A program made the position numbers and the translations under genes. The notes under the pieces are model-generated. The model was given only the letters and a program-made list of their open reading frames with translations, ran no database searches and was not told the DNA's origin. From assembly GCA_026398535.1 (NCBI GenBank), contig JAPLSQ010000084.1, positions 1-64,000 of the forward strand: a DNA stretch of 64,000 bases. Reading direction: 5' to 3'. Shown here one piece after another: positions 45,782 through 55,490 of the stretch (position 1 is the stretch's first letter; every line of letters begins with the position of its first letter). This DNA comes from Candidatus Sumerlaeota bacterium. Its GTDB lineage: Bacteria > Sumerlaeota > Sumerlaeia > Sumerlaeales > Sumerlaeaceae.

Positions 45782-48700
45782 TCACCTGTATGCCGGCCAC
45801 TCCGTGTTGGCGGCGCTGCCGCTCTTTGCGCGCAGGAAGGCTGACTCATCGGCATCGAGCACGGTGGTTATCGTCACGATGCCGCCGCCATGGTCGACGA
45901 CATTGGATCCCGCTCGCGCGCCCACGATCTCAAAACGGATTGCTGACGGATTGTATGTGCAGTCAGCCGTGAGCGATGTTCTTTCGTTGACCAGTTGAAA
46001 CGCGAGATCGCCCGTGATCGTTCCGCTTGCGCCGTCGGCGAGGAACGCGCTGCCGCTTGTGATGGTTTCGGCGGGGCTGTAACGGAGGGCGATGGTCTCG
46101 CCCGCGGCGGCGCTTACTTTGTTGATTTTCACGCGATAATTTTGTCCCTCCGGCATGGCTTGGGGGGCGCTGATCCACACCCATTGCCCTGTGCGCGCGT
46201 GGTTGAACCATGTCTCGGCAATTTTGCTCCATGTGCCGCTTGTTTCGCGTTCGAGCGTCATGCTGAGCTGGTTGTTTTTGCGGTTGAGATAAGGCATCAC
46301 GGCGACCTGAAGCCCCACTTTGCTGAAAGGCGCCGGCGCCACGAAGGTTTGCCCGATGGAACCGGTTGAGGGCGCGTTGCAGGTTGACGGGCCGGGCGTT
46401 GGACCCATGACCTGGTCGCGCAGCGCGGCCGCGCTGAACGAGAAGAGCGACTGCCAGTAGCCAATGTTTTCGAACAAGAACGAGGTGTAATTCGATGGCA
46501 CGCGCGGTCGCAGTTGCATCCCCCCGCCTGTCAGTTTGATGCCAAGATAGGAGACCGGCTGGTAGGCGGCCACAGTGCCGTTGCCCGGGAATATTTCGCG
46601 GAATCCCTCGAAATCGGCGATATTCGAGTTTGGGCCGAGGAAGAACCATCGTCCGCGTCCGCCGGGATCGTTGTATGTGCGCCCGCCGGTGAGGCGGTCG
46701 GGGTTGGCATAGCGCGCGAGGATGCGCTCGTTGCGTTCGTGCATGTTGTCGACGGAAAGGTATTGAGATCGCGTGAAGAGGTCGCGCGCGGCGGTGTCCA
46801 ATCGGGCGCCGCCGTTGGTCAGCACCTGCAGGTAGGGTAGCGTTCCTGTGACATTATACCATGTCGAGTTTGCGCGGGTGTTCCATGGGGGCACGGCCTC
46901 CCAGATGGAATAAATGTCATTTGACCATGTGGTTCCGCCGTTGCCGCTCCATTTGCCGCGATCGAGCCACCACAGGATTGCCCGCGCGATATCGGGTGAA
47001 ACCATTCCGCGCGACGCCGCCTCGAGATTGTTGTGGGTGAAACCGAAGTCGTGAATTGCGCCGTCCCAGTCCTGGCAGCCGTGGAACCGGTCGTAAGCCG
47101 CGCCGCCCTCGACCACCGTGTGCCAGTACTTGGCCTGGTATTTGGCATTGGCGAAATTCCACATGTCGCGATACTGGGTTTCCCTCGCGGTGTCGCCCAG
47201 CAGTTTGTGCAACTCGGCAAGCGCGTAACAGGCGTCGTTGTACCACAGGCCCGCGTAAGCGTCATAACCTCCGCCCGCTCCCTCGTAGTAGGAGTTGGGC
47301 ATGCAGACGGCGTTGCGTCCCGAGCGTTGATTGGGCACGTTGTATTCCGGGGTGGTCTGGTAATAAATCATTCCCGTGGCAGCCGCGCCCATGTAGTTGC
47401 GCATGTAGTCGAAGAGCGCCTTGAGGTCTGCATCAAGGCCGCCGTGATGCGGGCCGTTGTAAGCGTCACCGCCGGCGTAATTCGCGTCGATTTTCGTCCA
47501 CCATACCACGCCGGGGCCGAAATACCGCGACCAGCTGTCATCATCCGTCACTTCGAGGTAATATTTGCCGGTCGGCTGTGTTGACAGCGCCGTTAAGGCA
47601 ATCTGTTGAGTTGTATTGGCTGGAATGGAGAATGCGGTTTGCGTGATTTGCGCGCCGCCATAACCGTTATACAGAGTCAATTTGCCGTGGTTTGCTTCGG
47701 TTGTTGACGGATTACCGAGCAAGGCTTTTACGGTGGCAAAAGGCGCCGTCGCGGTGAATTCCTGTCCGAGGCTATGGCGTTTTGTGGGCGCTTTGGCGTC
47801 CATCCGCACGTCGCCCGATGCGAGAACATAATCGAGGAAATCGGCGCCGTTCCCGCAGACGGGCTGGCTCTGGGCGCCGTTGGTGGAAACCCAGCGGGCG
47901 CGGCGCGAGAGCAGGATGTCCTTGCCGCCCGCAGCCATAATATAGCGCGCGATGGCTTGGATTCGCGCGCCGTTGATGTGCAGGTGGCGCAGATCGTAAG
48001 GCGCGTTGCCGGGCGGGACGTTCAGCAGTCCGCCCGCGCCATAATCAGGATAGCGCCCCCAAGCGTACTGGCAGCCGAAGTGCTCGAAGCGGTCATAGCC
48101 CATCCATGCCTGTTCGTTCAGAAAATCCTGGCGAAGCTTTTTGATGTACCATGAGCGCGGGTCGTCTAAAAGGTGCATTTCCGTGCCGATGACCCATTCT
48201 CCGCCGGGCGGAGTGCTGGGCCAGAAATAGATGCCATTGCGCATGAACTCCGTCATCAGCCGGCTGATCGGAAGCGTTTTTCCTGTTGGGTCGAAGGTGA
48301 TTTCGGTGTCGGGCGTGAAGACGGCTTTCGGCATGGTGAAGGCGTTGACGGGCACATCCCGCGCGCCCGCGGGCAGCACGGTGATCTCAAGCGGGCCGGT
48401 CATATTAGTGCCGGTGAAAGTCAGGCGGTCGGATTGCGGATTGTAGGAAAGGTATGTGGCGCCAGTCCACAATGTCTCTATGTCCCAGTTCTGCGCGCGG
48501 TCGGATTGCATAAGCAGACGCGAACCGTCCTGTATGTTCAGAGTGAGAAAATAATTGCCGGTGGGCAGGCGTTTGAAATGCTCAATGCGCGTTGTGTGGC
48601 CGCTGCTGCCCACAAAGCAGCGGAAAGGCAGAGTAAGCGCCGATGCGCCCGCGGTGTCGGTGTCGTGGGGATAATTGAGGTGGGTGTCGGCGTCGTAGTA

Positions 48701-49018
48701 ACCATCTTTAAGGAATGGCAGATCCCACATGAATGTGTTGCCGCCGGTGATGGTCAGTATGTTGGCCGACAGCGTGGCGGTGGTGACGTTGCGGATGCCC
48801 GCGCCGGTCACCGTTTCCATGCCATAGGCGCCTGATCCGCTGGCATCAAAACGCAGTGAGGTGATGGCATTGCCGCTCTTGTTCAGGGACATGTATCCGT
48901 TCTGAAGTGTCTGGGCGCGTCCAGCATCATGAAAGGCCAGGCATACGCAGACAACCAGTGCGGTGCACAAGGCGTTCCTGGATGAAATGAACATAGGGCG
49001 ATTTCGCAACCGGGACAT
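45782..49018 (-). CDS. secreted six-hairpin glycosidase-like protein C
   Basis: A 1078-residue protein with a signal peptide (about residues 1-37; hydrophobic ALCTALVVCVCLAF, cleavage near GRAQT). An N-terminal beta region (about 40-270) is followed by a helical barrel of the six-hairpin glycosidase type with GYDRFEHFGCQYAWGRYPDY, GGGYDAYAGLWYNDAC and DWDGAIHDFGFTHNNLEAA. The barrel continues to PGGRGRWFFLGPNSNIADFE and FREIFPGNG. A beta-sandwich module opening GQEFTATAPF is inserted before the barrel core, and a second (GQTFVAPAPF) lies near the C-terminus. It is a close paralogue of the 51885-55085 product. The substrate is unknown. Alternative starts exist at 49030 and 48994. Confidence 0.75.
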   Translation of the reverse strand: MSRLRNRPMFISSRNALCTALVVCVCLAFHDAGRAQTLQNGYMSLNKSGNAITSLRFDASGSGAYGMETVTGAGIRNVTTATLSANILTITGGNTFMWDLPFLKDGYYDADTHLNYPHDTDTAGASALTLPFRCFVGSSGHTTRIEHFKRLPTGNYFLTLNIQDGSRLLMQSDRAQNWDIETLWTGATYLSYNPQSDRLTFTGTNMTGPLEITVLPAGARDVPVNAFTMPKAVFTPDTEITFDPTGKTLPISRLMTEFMRNGIYFWPSTPPGGEWVIGTEMHLLDDPRSWYIKKLRQDFLNEQAWMGYDRFEHFGCQYAWGRYPDYGAGGLLNVPPGNAPYDLRHLHINGARIQAIARYIMAAGGKDILLSRRARWVSTNGAQSQPVCGNGADFLDYVLASGDVRMDAKAPTKRHSLGQEFTATAPFATVKALLGNPSTTEANHGKLTLYNGYGGAQITQTAFSIPANTTQQIALTALSTQPTGKYYLEVTDDDSWSRYFGPGVVWWTKIDANYAGGDAYNGPHHGGLDADLKALFDYMRNYMGAAATGMIYYQTTPEYNVPNQRSGRNAVCMPNSYYEGAGGGYDAYAGLWYNDACYALAELHKLLGDTARETQYRDMWNFANAKYQAKYWHTVVEGGAAYDRFHGCQDWDGAIHDFGFTHNNLEAASRGMVSPDIARAILWWLDRGKWSGNGGTTWSNDIYSIWEAVPPWNTRANSTWYNVTGTLPYLQVLTNGGARLDTAARDLFTRSQYLSVDNMHERNERILARYANPDRLTGGRTYNDPGGRGRWFFLGPNSNIADFEGFREIFPGNGTVAAYQPVSYLGIKLTGGGMQLRPRVPSNYTSFLFENIGYWQSLFSFSAAALRDQVMGPTPGPSTCNAPSTGSIGQTFVAPAPFSKVGLQVAVMPYLNRKNNQLSMTLERETSGTWSKIAETWFNHARTGQWVWISAPQAMPEGQNYRVKINKVSAAAGETIALRYSPAETITSGSAFLADGASGTITGDLAFQLVNERTSLTADCTYNPSAIRFEIVGARAGSNVVDHGGGIVTITTVLDADESAFLRAKSGSAANTEWPAYR

Positions 49019-49170
49019 TTTACATGTCATCTTTATTGTCACACATCATTATTTATATTATGTTATTATGCGCGCTGGCATGGAGCCTGATGATATATGC
49101 TGATTCATTAAGGGTACCGTATAAACTTGATGTGTGTGGCGCGTTTCTTTGAGTGCGCAAGCTGCCGCAG

Positions 49171-51846
49171 TCAAAAATCAAGTTGTTTGGCACGAGCATC
49201 GAGTTGTTCAAAGGCGGATGATACGATGCAATCGTTTCTTTGCAGGTAAATGCCTGTATTCGCGCAACACGTCTCCATGGTTTTGCCTTCGGTGAGAGCG
49301 ATTCGGCCGCTGGAACAGGACAGGCGGAATGAATGCCGATTTGAGCTGGAGATCAACCTGACACGGATCATGGTCGAATTCCCATCGTTCTCGGCCTCGA
49401 TGTCGAAGATGGCGCCCGCGTAATGGAGGTTGTGAATGCCGGCGCGTTCCAGGCGCGAGGGCAGGCGCGGACGGATCATCAGGCCCGCGGGTTCCGGCGA
49501 GATGCCAAGAAATCCGTAAAGGAAGGCGTTGGGCGCCAGCCCGGCTTCGGGGAACACGACCGACACGCCGACCTGATAGCCGTCAACCTCGCCGCGGCAC
49601 AGGGGATTGCCGCCGCAGAGTTTGTCGGGCATCTGGTAGCGTTGCAGTATTTCTTTGTAGCGCTTGAATGCGTTGTCGGGGCCGAGGAACCGCAGGCGCG
49701 CGAGGATGTCGTAATAGGATGAGAACAGGAATGCCCCGCCGTTCTGAAATCCGAGTCCGAATCCGATGTCGCCGGGCCATTCCTTGTCGCCGCCGAGATA
49801 CCACCACCCCTTGATGTCGAGCGTGTTGGCCCGCGGCGCGGCGCGGAAAATGTAGGCGTCGCGTTTCCCGGTGGCCGTCGGCTGGTTTTCGATCCAGTCA
49901 TAGATACGCGCGGCTTGATCCTTGTCCGCAAGCCCCGCCGTCATTGCCAGCAGGTTTACTGATGTGAAGCCAAAATCCCAACGGCGTCCCTCAGCATCGA
50001 TGCATCCGATGTAACGGCCGGCGGCGTCATCCCAGAAGTGGTTGTTGTAACTCTCGCGCAGTTCGGTGCGTTTTCGGATCAGGTTTTCGGAAGCGGATTG
50101 GCCGCCATACATGGCCTCGAGCGCCGCCATCGCCCCGAGCGCCTTGTAAAGCATGGCGTTGTTGATGGCGCACTTGTAGCCGAATGGCAGGCAGTCATAC
50201 TCCGTCGAGGGCATGCTGTCAGGTGTACCGCGATGGTGCGGCTCGGTGATGACCATGAGGCCGTCCAGCCATTGCGTGTCGCGCGAGCCGAGACAGAATT
50301 CCATCGCGCGGCGCAGATTGGGCATGAGCTTGCGCGCCGTGTTGTTGTCGCGCGTCCACATCGCGTAAAGCCACGATGCGACGATGAATGTGGTGTTTGT
50401 GGTGTAGTGACGGCGCGCGCGCGCGCTCATGCCGTAGCGCATTCCATGCGGATAGCCTCCGCCATAGCGCATCGCCCACACATAGCCGTCGCGGCTGAGC
50501 TTGACCCTGCCCAGCGATTCGCGGAAGCGGTCAACTCGCGGCGGGCCGACCCAGCAGCTCTGCCGGCCGATCCATTCAAGCCATTCGCCACCCGCGCTGC
50601 CGTCACCCATGCCGAAGGAACGTTCGCAGAAAAACGAGTTCTGGATTTTTTCAATGCGCTTGTTCGAACAGGTGAACCGCGGGCAATTGGGGCGGGGCTC
50701 ATGTTGGCGCGGCAGGAATTCGATGTCGAGACGCGCCCCGGCGAACCGCATGAGCATCGTGCTGGTTGTCAGCGGCCAGGGGCATGTCTCGTCATATTCG
50801 CTGAAACGCATGTCGAGCGCACCGGCCCCCTCGGCGCGCAGCCAGCGCGCGCCTGCAAATGCGGGACGGTTGCGCGGACTTTGATACGCGGGCCACGCCA
50901 CGGGAAAGCGCTTGAACTGCTCGATGGGAACATACTGATCTTTGTCAGTAGTGAAGCGGGTGAAGATGATGTTCGCGCGCGATGAAAATCCGTAGCCATC
51001 CGGTTCCCATGGCGCCGCGACCTCGAATCCAAGGGCTGTTGAGCCTTTGAATGGTTGCATTGCGCATCCGTGCGGTTGACGGGCAGACGCCTGGCGTTCC
51101 CGTTCATCATCGAGCATCTCAAGGTGCAGAACGGGTCCGTCGAGAGTGACGCGGCAATCGCGCACGACGGTTTCCTCGACATGGCGCGCGGTCAGAAACA
51201 TGAAATCCTGGCCGGGCATGGGTTTGCCGTTCATGTGGGCGCAGCCGCCCGGATACACATCCGTCAGTGCGCACCACCATCGGATATCGCCGCGCGGTTC
51301 ACTGACCTCGATGAAATATCGGCCGGCGGGCCAGCGGCGGTCTTGCAGAAACGCCCAGATCGTGGGGAAATCGGGGGCATCCGCGCCTTTGACTTCTTTT
51401 GTGGCAAGGACCGCGCCTGATGGTCCCGCGCGTCTGAGTGTGACGCGGAATGACGTGTCGGACATCGCTCCCGCCGCATAAACGTAAACGCCCGCCTTGT
51501 GAAACGGGGCATCTGCGATGAAGCTCTGTCCCGCGACATCACCCGGTTTCAAATGCCGCGCCGTATCCGGCCAAGTGTAGATGGGAACGTCCGGGTAAAT
51601 TTCAGTGTCTGTTCCGGAAAAGACATCCTCGCCAAGAATCATGCGCGTTTTTTTAAACATAGCCGTGTGGGGAGAATCGATCAACAGACGCTGGGACTCG
51701 CGCGGTTTCAGCCCGATGGGGGCAAGGTGAAGAAGTCCGGTTGCGTGATAATTTGAGCGCCCTTTGGGATCGGCGGCGATCTCAACCGCCCGCCCTTGTG
51801 ACAAGGACACCCTGATATAACCATTTTCCATGATAGGGTGCTTCAT
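49171..51846 (-). CDS. six-hairpin glycosidase-like protein B, no signal peptide
   Basis: An 891-residue paralogue of its two neighbours. The beta module (AGQSFIADAPFHKAG to IRWWCAL) is near the N-terminus here. The helical barrel follows, with LPSTEYDCLPFG-like (MPSTEYDCLPFGYKCAINNA), RWDFGFTSVNLLAMTAG and WWYLGGDKEWPGDIGFGLGF. A C-terminal strand region follows, with RPRLPSRLERAGIHNLHYAG as in glycosidases of this fold. The start at 51846 follows AAGGA by 8 bases; a GTG at 51888 overlaps the previous stop as GTGA and would add 14 residues. Neither start gives a signal peptide, unlike the paralogues, so it may act in the cytoplasm or use another export route. Confidence 0.72.
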   Translation of the reverse strand: MKHPIMENGYIRVSLSQGRAVEIAADPKGRSNYHATGLLHLAPIGLKPRESQRLLIDSPHTAMFKKTRMILGEDVFSGTDTEIYPDVPIYTWPDTARHLKPGDVAGQSFIADAPFHKAGVYVYAAGAMSDTSFRVTLRRAGPSGAVLATKEVKGADAPDFPTIWAFLQDRRWPAGRYFIEVSEPRGDIRWWCALTDVYPGGCAHMNGKPMPGQDFMFLTARHVEETVVRDCRVTLDGPVLHLEMLDDERERQASARQPHGCAMQPFKGSTALGFEVAAPWEPDGYGFSSRANIIFTRFTTDKDQYVPIEQFKRFPVAWPAYQSPRNRPAFAGARWLRAEGAGALDMRFSEYDETCPWPLTTSTMLMRFAGARLDIEFLPRQHEPRPNCPRFTCSNKRIEKIQNSFFCERSFGMGDGSAGGEWLEWIGRQSCWVGPPRVDRFRESLGRVKLSRDGYVWAMRYGGGYPHGMRYGMSARARRHYTTNTTFIVASWLYAMWTRDNNTARKLMPNLRRAMEFCLGSRDTQWLDGLMVITEPHHRGTPDSMPSTEYDCLPFGYKCAINNAMLYKALGAMAALEAMYGGQSASENLIRKRTELRESYNNHFWDDAAGRYIGCIDAEGRRWDFGFTSVNLLAMTAGLADKDQAARIYDWIENQPTATGKRDAYIFRAAPRANTLDIKGWWYLGGDKEWPGDIGFGLGFQNGGAFLFSSYYDILARLRFLGPDNAFKRYKEILQRYQMPDKLCGGNPLCRGEVDGYQVGVSVVFPEAGLAPNAFLYGFLGISPEPAGLMIRPRLPSRLERAGIHNLHYAGAIFDIEAENDGNSTMIRVRLISSSNRHSFRLSCSSGRIALTEGKTMETCCANTGIYLQRNDCIVSSAFEQLDARAKQLDF

Positions 51847-51884
51847 CTGCGATGTCCTTCCGTTGCGGCTTGTGCCAACTGCTT

Positions 51885-54800
51885 TCACCGAAACACTTCC
51901 GTGGTCAGCCGCACGCGCTGTCCGGGATCCATAACGGCGCGCATGGTGTTGCCCGGGACGGGCTTTCCTGAATCATCAACAAGCTGGAACTGGCGTCCTT
52001 TGGGATTAAAGCCGACCGTAATCGTCAGGGCTGTTTTTTCTGCGGCGAGGCGCAACATGGGCAGACCGTGGTCGTCGAGCGCCACATTGACGGTTTCGCC
52101 CTCGCGCGCATCCAGATCATAGACGGACAAGCGATATTTTTTGCCCGGATCGAGCCATTTCTCAGCTCCCACCCACTGCCATTCGCCATCCTGCACATGG
52201 TTGCGCCACGTTTCCACGATCCGGCTCCACGAGCCGTCGTCGAGAAGCTGGTCGAGCGCGAGGGTCATCTGCGCGTCATGGCGCGTCTTGAATGGTTTGA
52301 CGGCGGCCTTCACGCCCGCCTTGTTGAATCGCGCGGGCGCCGTGAAAACGCATGTGAGCGGCAGGGATGTTTCAACGGATTGCGGTTCGATGAAATCGCG
52401 TTGCGCCTCGATGACAAAATCCAGCGTAGCGCCGGCGTAACCGATGTTCTGAAGCGTGATGCGGTTCAATTCCGAAGGCGCCCTTGGTCTGAGCCATAAT
52501 CCCTTTGTCGAAAATTCCATGCCGAGATAAGCCATGATTTCCGCAGGCGCGATGTCGCCGTTTGTCGGGAAGATTTCACGGAATCCCTCGATATCGGCCC
52601 TGTCCTTGTCTGGTTCGCCGAAGTGCCAGCGTCCGCGCCCGCCCGGATCATCGAAGGTGCGTCCGCCTGTCAGGCGGTCGGGGTTTGCAAAGCGCGCCAG
52701 CACCTGCTTGTTGCGCTCGTGCATGTTGTCGGGTGAAAGATACCGGGCTCGAAGCACAAGCTCGCGTGCCGTCGGATTAAGGCGTGTTCCGCCATTGGCA
52801 ACAACCTCCATGTAGGAAAGCGTGCCCGTTATATTGAGCCATGTCGTGTTGCCAATCGTGTTGAATGGCGGCGCGATCTGCCAGACGGAATAGATGTGCT
52901 TGTTCCAGTTTGAAATGAGTTGCGGGTAGGCGCCGCCGTCGGGCGACCAGAATCCGCGGTCGAGCCACCACAGGATTTTCCGCGCCTGTTCGCGAGTGGA
53001 AATGCCGCGCGCCGCGGCCTCAAGGTTGTAATAGGTGAAGCCGTAATCGTGGACAACGCCATCCCAGTCCTGGCAGGCGAAATAACGGCTGAACTTGCGC
53101 CCGTTTTCCGTGACTGTGTACCAGTATTTTTGATTGTAGGCGTCGTCGGCCAGCCGCGCGTATTCACGGTAACGCTCGACCTCCTTGTCTTGTTTCACCA
53201 GCTCGCACAATTCGGCCAGTGACTTGCATGCCGCGTTGTACCATATTCCCTCGAAAGCATCGTACCCGCCGCCGAGCGACTCCCAGAATGAGTTTTGCAT
53301 CGAGACCCCCGGGCGGCCCGATTTCTGGCCGGCAACGTTGTACTCGGGCGAATTGATGTAGTAGGCCAGGTTCTCGCGCTCGGCGCCCATGTTCTTGCGC
53401 ATGTATTCGACGAGGAGTTTCAGGCGGTCGAGCACGCTGCCTTGGAACGGGCCGCTCGTAGCCTCGCCGGCGGCGTATTTTGTCTCAGGGTCCGTCCACC
53501 AACAGATGCCCGGGCCGAAGTAACGCTTGCCGCTGTCGTTGTCGGTGATTTCCACGAAATAAGTTCCTGGCTCATATTCCCGCGACAATTCGAGTGTGAC
53601 AGTGTGATCCGCCTCGCCATGTTTCAGGACAATCGGGAATTTCTGGAGTTCAGCGCCGCCAATACCTTTTCTGAGGATGGCCGCGCCTTCCGCCTGTTCC
53701 TTTGGCTTTGCGTCCGTACCGAGACGGATCATGATCTTGCGGAATGGTTTTGCGGCGGTGAAAGACTGTCCCAGCGAGTGCACAATTTCAGGCGGCCGCT
53801 TGTCGAGCCGCACATCTCCGGCAGCCAGCACGAAATCGCGCACCATGGCGGCCGGGCTGCTTGTCGCCGCGCCGATGCCGCAAAGGGGCTGCGGCTCGTT
53901 GCCGTCAGTGGCCAGCCAGCGCGCGCGCTTCGCGCTCAGAAAGTCGGTGTCGCCCGTGGCCAGAACGTAGCTGGCGATCGTCTGAACCCATTGCCCGTTG
54001 AGGTGGAGCATCCGCATGTCATAGGGCGCGTTGCCCGGCGGCACATTCAAAAGCCCGCCCGCGCCGTAATCAGGCATGCGCTCCCATGCGTACATGCAGC
54101 CAAAGTGCTCGAACCGGTCGTAGCCGATAAACCCGAGCTGGTATAACAATTGGAAGCGGAGTTTGCGCAGATGCCATGACCGAGGATCGTTGAGCATGTG
54201 TGTCTCGGCGGCGCCCAATCCCCAGTCGCCGCCGCACGTCACGCGCGGCGGCCAGTAGACGGCCATTTGCAGGAAATCGTTCAAAAGCGCGCTTGCGGAC
54301 GCCCTCTTGCCGGTGGGCTCAAAACACACAACCGGATCGGGTTCAAATGACACTTTTGGGAATAGCATGTTGCCGCCGGGGATTTCCTCTTTGCCGCGCG
54401 GCATTACCTCGATGGTGACGGGTTTGCCGGATGTTTTGCTCTTAAACGTGAGCGCGCTGTCGCTGATTTCATAGACAACTTGTGTCTGACCAGGCCAGGT
54501 CACCTTGAGATCGTAATTCTGCGTCACATCGCCGCGGAAAAGAATCTGGCTGCCGTCGTCGATGTTGAAATCGAGAAAATAAACGCCTTTGGGCAGGCGC
54601 TTGAAATGCTCGACGAAAACTGTCTGCCCGGCGCTGGTCACGAACTTGCGGAAAGGCAGAATGAGCGGATAGGCGTCGGCGGTTGTTTTGGGCGAGGGAT
54701 AGTTGATGTGCGTGTCGGCATCGTAGTAGCCGGTGCGGTCAAAAGGAATGCTCCATGTGAACTCACTGCCGGCGGGTTCGATAATCAGTGTCCGCCCGTT

Positions 54801-55085
54801 GGCGCGAGCGGACGTCACGGGGCCGATTCCCCCCGCGGCCGCAAGCTCCATACCGTAAAGTTTTGACCCAGTTGCGTCAGCCCGCAGCGACACAACCCGC
54901 GTTCCCTCCTGATCCGCGCGGATATATCCGTTGCTCAGTGAACTTCCCTGATCAGCCACATTTGTCTCCTTGCTCAGATTGGGATTCGCCGCGCCCGCCC
55001 ATGACGCACACGCCAGCGCGGCCGTGACGGCAAGAATGCGTAAGGGACATCGGATGTCAGCGTGAATGTGAATTGCGGTCGCCAT
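51885..55085 (-). CDS. secreted six-hairpin glycosidase-like protein A
   Basis: A 1066-residue protein with a signal peptide (hydrophobic ILAVTAALACASWAG, cleavage near GAANP). It has the same architecture as protein C: an N-terminal beta region with DRTGYYDADTHINYPSP and FVEHFKRLPKGVYFLDFNI, then GYDRFEHFGCMYAWERMPDY. A beta module (GQSFTAAKPF to GPGICWWTD) follows, then the helical barrel (GGGYDAFEGIWYNAACKSL, DWDGVVHDYGFTYYNLEAA). The end carries strands and a second module-like segment (CVFTAPARFNKAG). It is the first gene of the minus-strand run. The family cannot be fixed; GH78, GH95 and related barrels are possible. A TTG at 55103 is an alternative start. Confidence 0.75.
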   Translation of the reverse strand: MATAIHIHADIRCPLRILAVTAALACASWAGAANPNLSKETNVADQGSSLSNGYIRADQEGTRVVSLRADATGSKLYGMELAAAGGIGPVTSARANGRTLIIEPAGSEFTWSIPFDRTGYYDADTHINYPSPKTTADAYPLILPFRKFVTSAGQTVFVEHFKRLPKGVYFLDFNIDDGSQILFRGDVTQNYDLKVTWPGQTQVVYEISDSALTFKSKTSGKPVTIEVMPRGKEEIPGGNMLFPKVSFEPDPVVCFEPTGKRASASALLNDFLQMAVYWPPRVTCGGDWGLGAAETHMLNDPRSWHLRKLRFQLLYQLGFIGYDRFEHFGCMYAWERMPDYGAGGLLNVPPGNAPYDMRMLHLNGQWVQTIASYVLATGDTDFLSAKRARWLATDGNEPQPLCGIGAATSSPAAMVRDFVLAAGDVRLDKRPPEIVHSLGQSFTAAKPFRKIMIRLGTDAKPKEQAEGAAILRKGIGGAELQKFPIVLKHGEADHTVTLELSREYEPGTYFVEITDNDSGKRYFGPGICWWTDPETKYAAGEATSGPFQGSVLDRLKLLVEYMRKNMGAERENLAYYINSPEYNVAGQKSGRPGVSMQNSFWESLGGGYDAFEGIWYNAACKSLAELCELVKQDKEVERYREYARLADDAYNQKYWYTVTENGRKFSRYFACQDWDGVVHDYGFTYYNLEAAARGISTREQARKILWWLDRGFWSPDGGAYPQLISNWNKHIYSVWQIAPPFNTIGNTTWLNITGTLSYMEVVANGGTRLNPTARELVLRARYLSPDNMHERNKQVLARFANPDRLTGGRTFDDPGGRGRWHFGEPDKDRADIEGFREIFPTNGDIAPAEIMAYLGMEFSTKGLWLRPRAPSELNRITLQNIGYAGATLDFVIEAQRDFIEPQSVETSLPLTCVFTAPARFNKAGVKAAVKPFKTRHDAQMTLALDQLLDDGSWSRIVETWRNHVQDGEWQWVGAEKWLDPGKKYRLSVYDLDAREGETVNVALDDHGLPMLRLAAEKTALTITVGFNPKGRQFQLVDDSGKPVPGNTMRAVMDPGQRVRLTTEVFR

Positions 55086-55238
55086 TATGAGTCCATGTTT
55101 CAATAGATTTGATTGATCGTGATTGAATGGTTCAAAATATCAACAAATTTCAGCGGGATTAATCAATGACGTATTGAGTATGCGCGTGTGGTTTAGTTGC
55201 CAGTCAGAGCTCCGCCGGATCACAGGCCCGACTGTGGC

Positions 55239-55468
55239 TCACATCGCCGCGTTTGTGACGTCAATGATGCTGATTGTGCCATCCAACCCGGCAACATATG
55301 CCGTCTTGCCCGCGATGGCCGGTAACCGCCGGATTGGTTGTGGGATCATCATCAAGCACGGCTGGCGAGGATGGATTTGTAATATCGATGATCCGCAAAC
55401 CTGCGCCCATGTCGGCCACGTAAGCGCGGTTGTCCGAGATCGTGATGCCGCTCACCATAAACTGTAGA
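55239..55468 (-). pseudogene. frameshifted LVIVD-repeat beta-propeller remnant
   Basis: In one frame the strand reads VSGITISDNRAYVADMGAGL and continues RIIDITNPSSPAVL. After a frameshift near 55320 another frame reads GKTAYVAGLDGTISIIDVTN and then a stop. Both pieces are LVIVD-type propeller repeats (the RIIDITNP and SIIDVTN strands), so they derive from one gene. Only about two repeats remain and there is no start or signal peptide. The rest of the 405-bp gap before protein A holds nothing recognised. Confidence 0.75.
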
Positions 55469-55490
55469 AGATGGGTTTGGCAGGCGCGGA

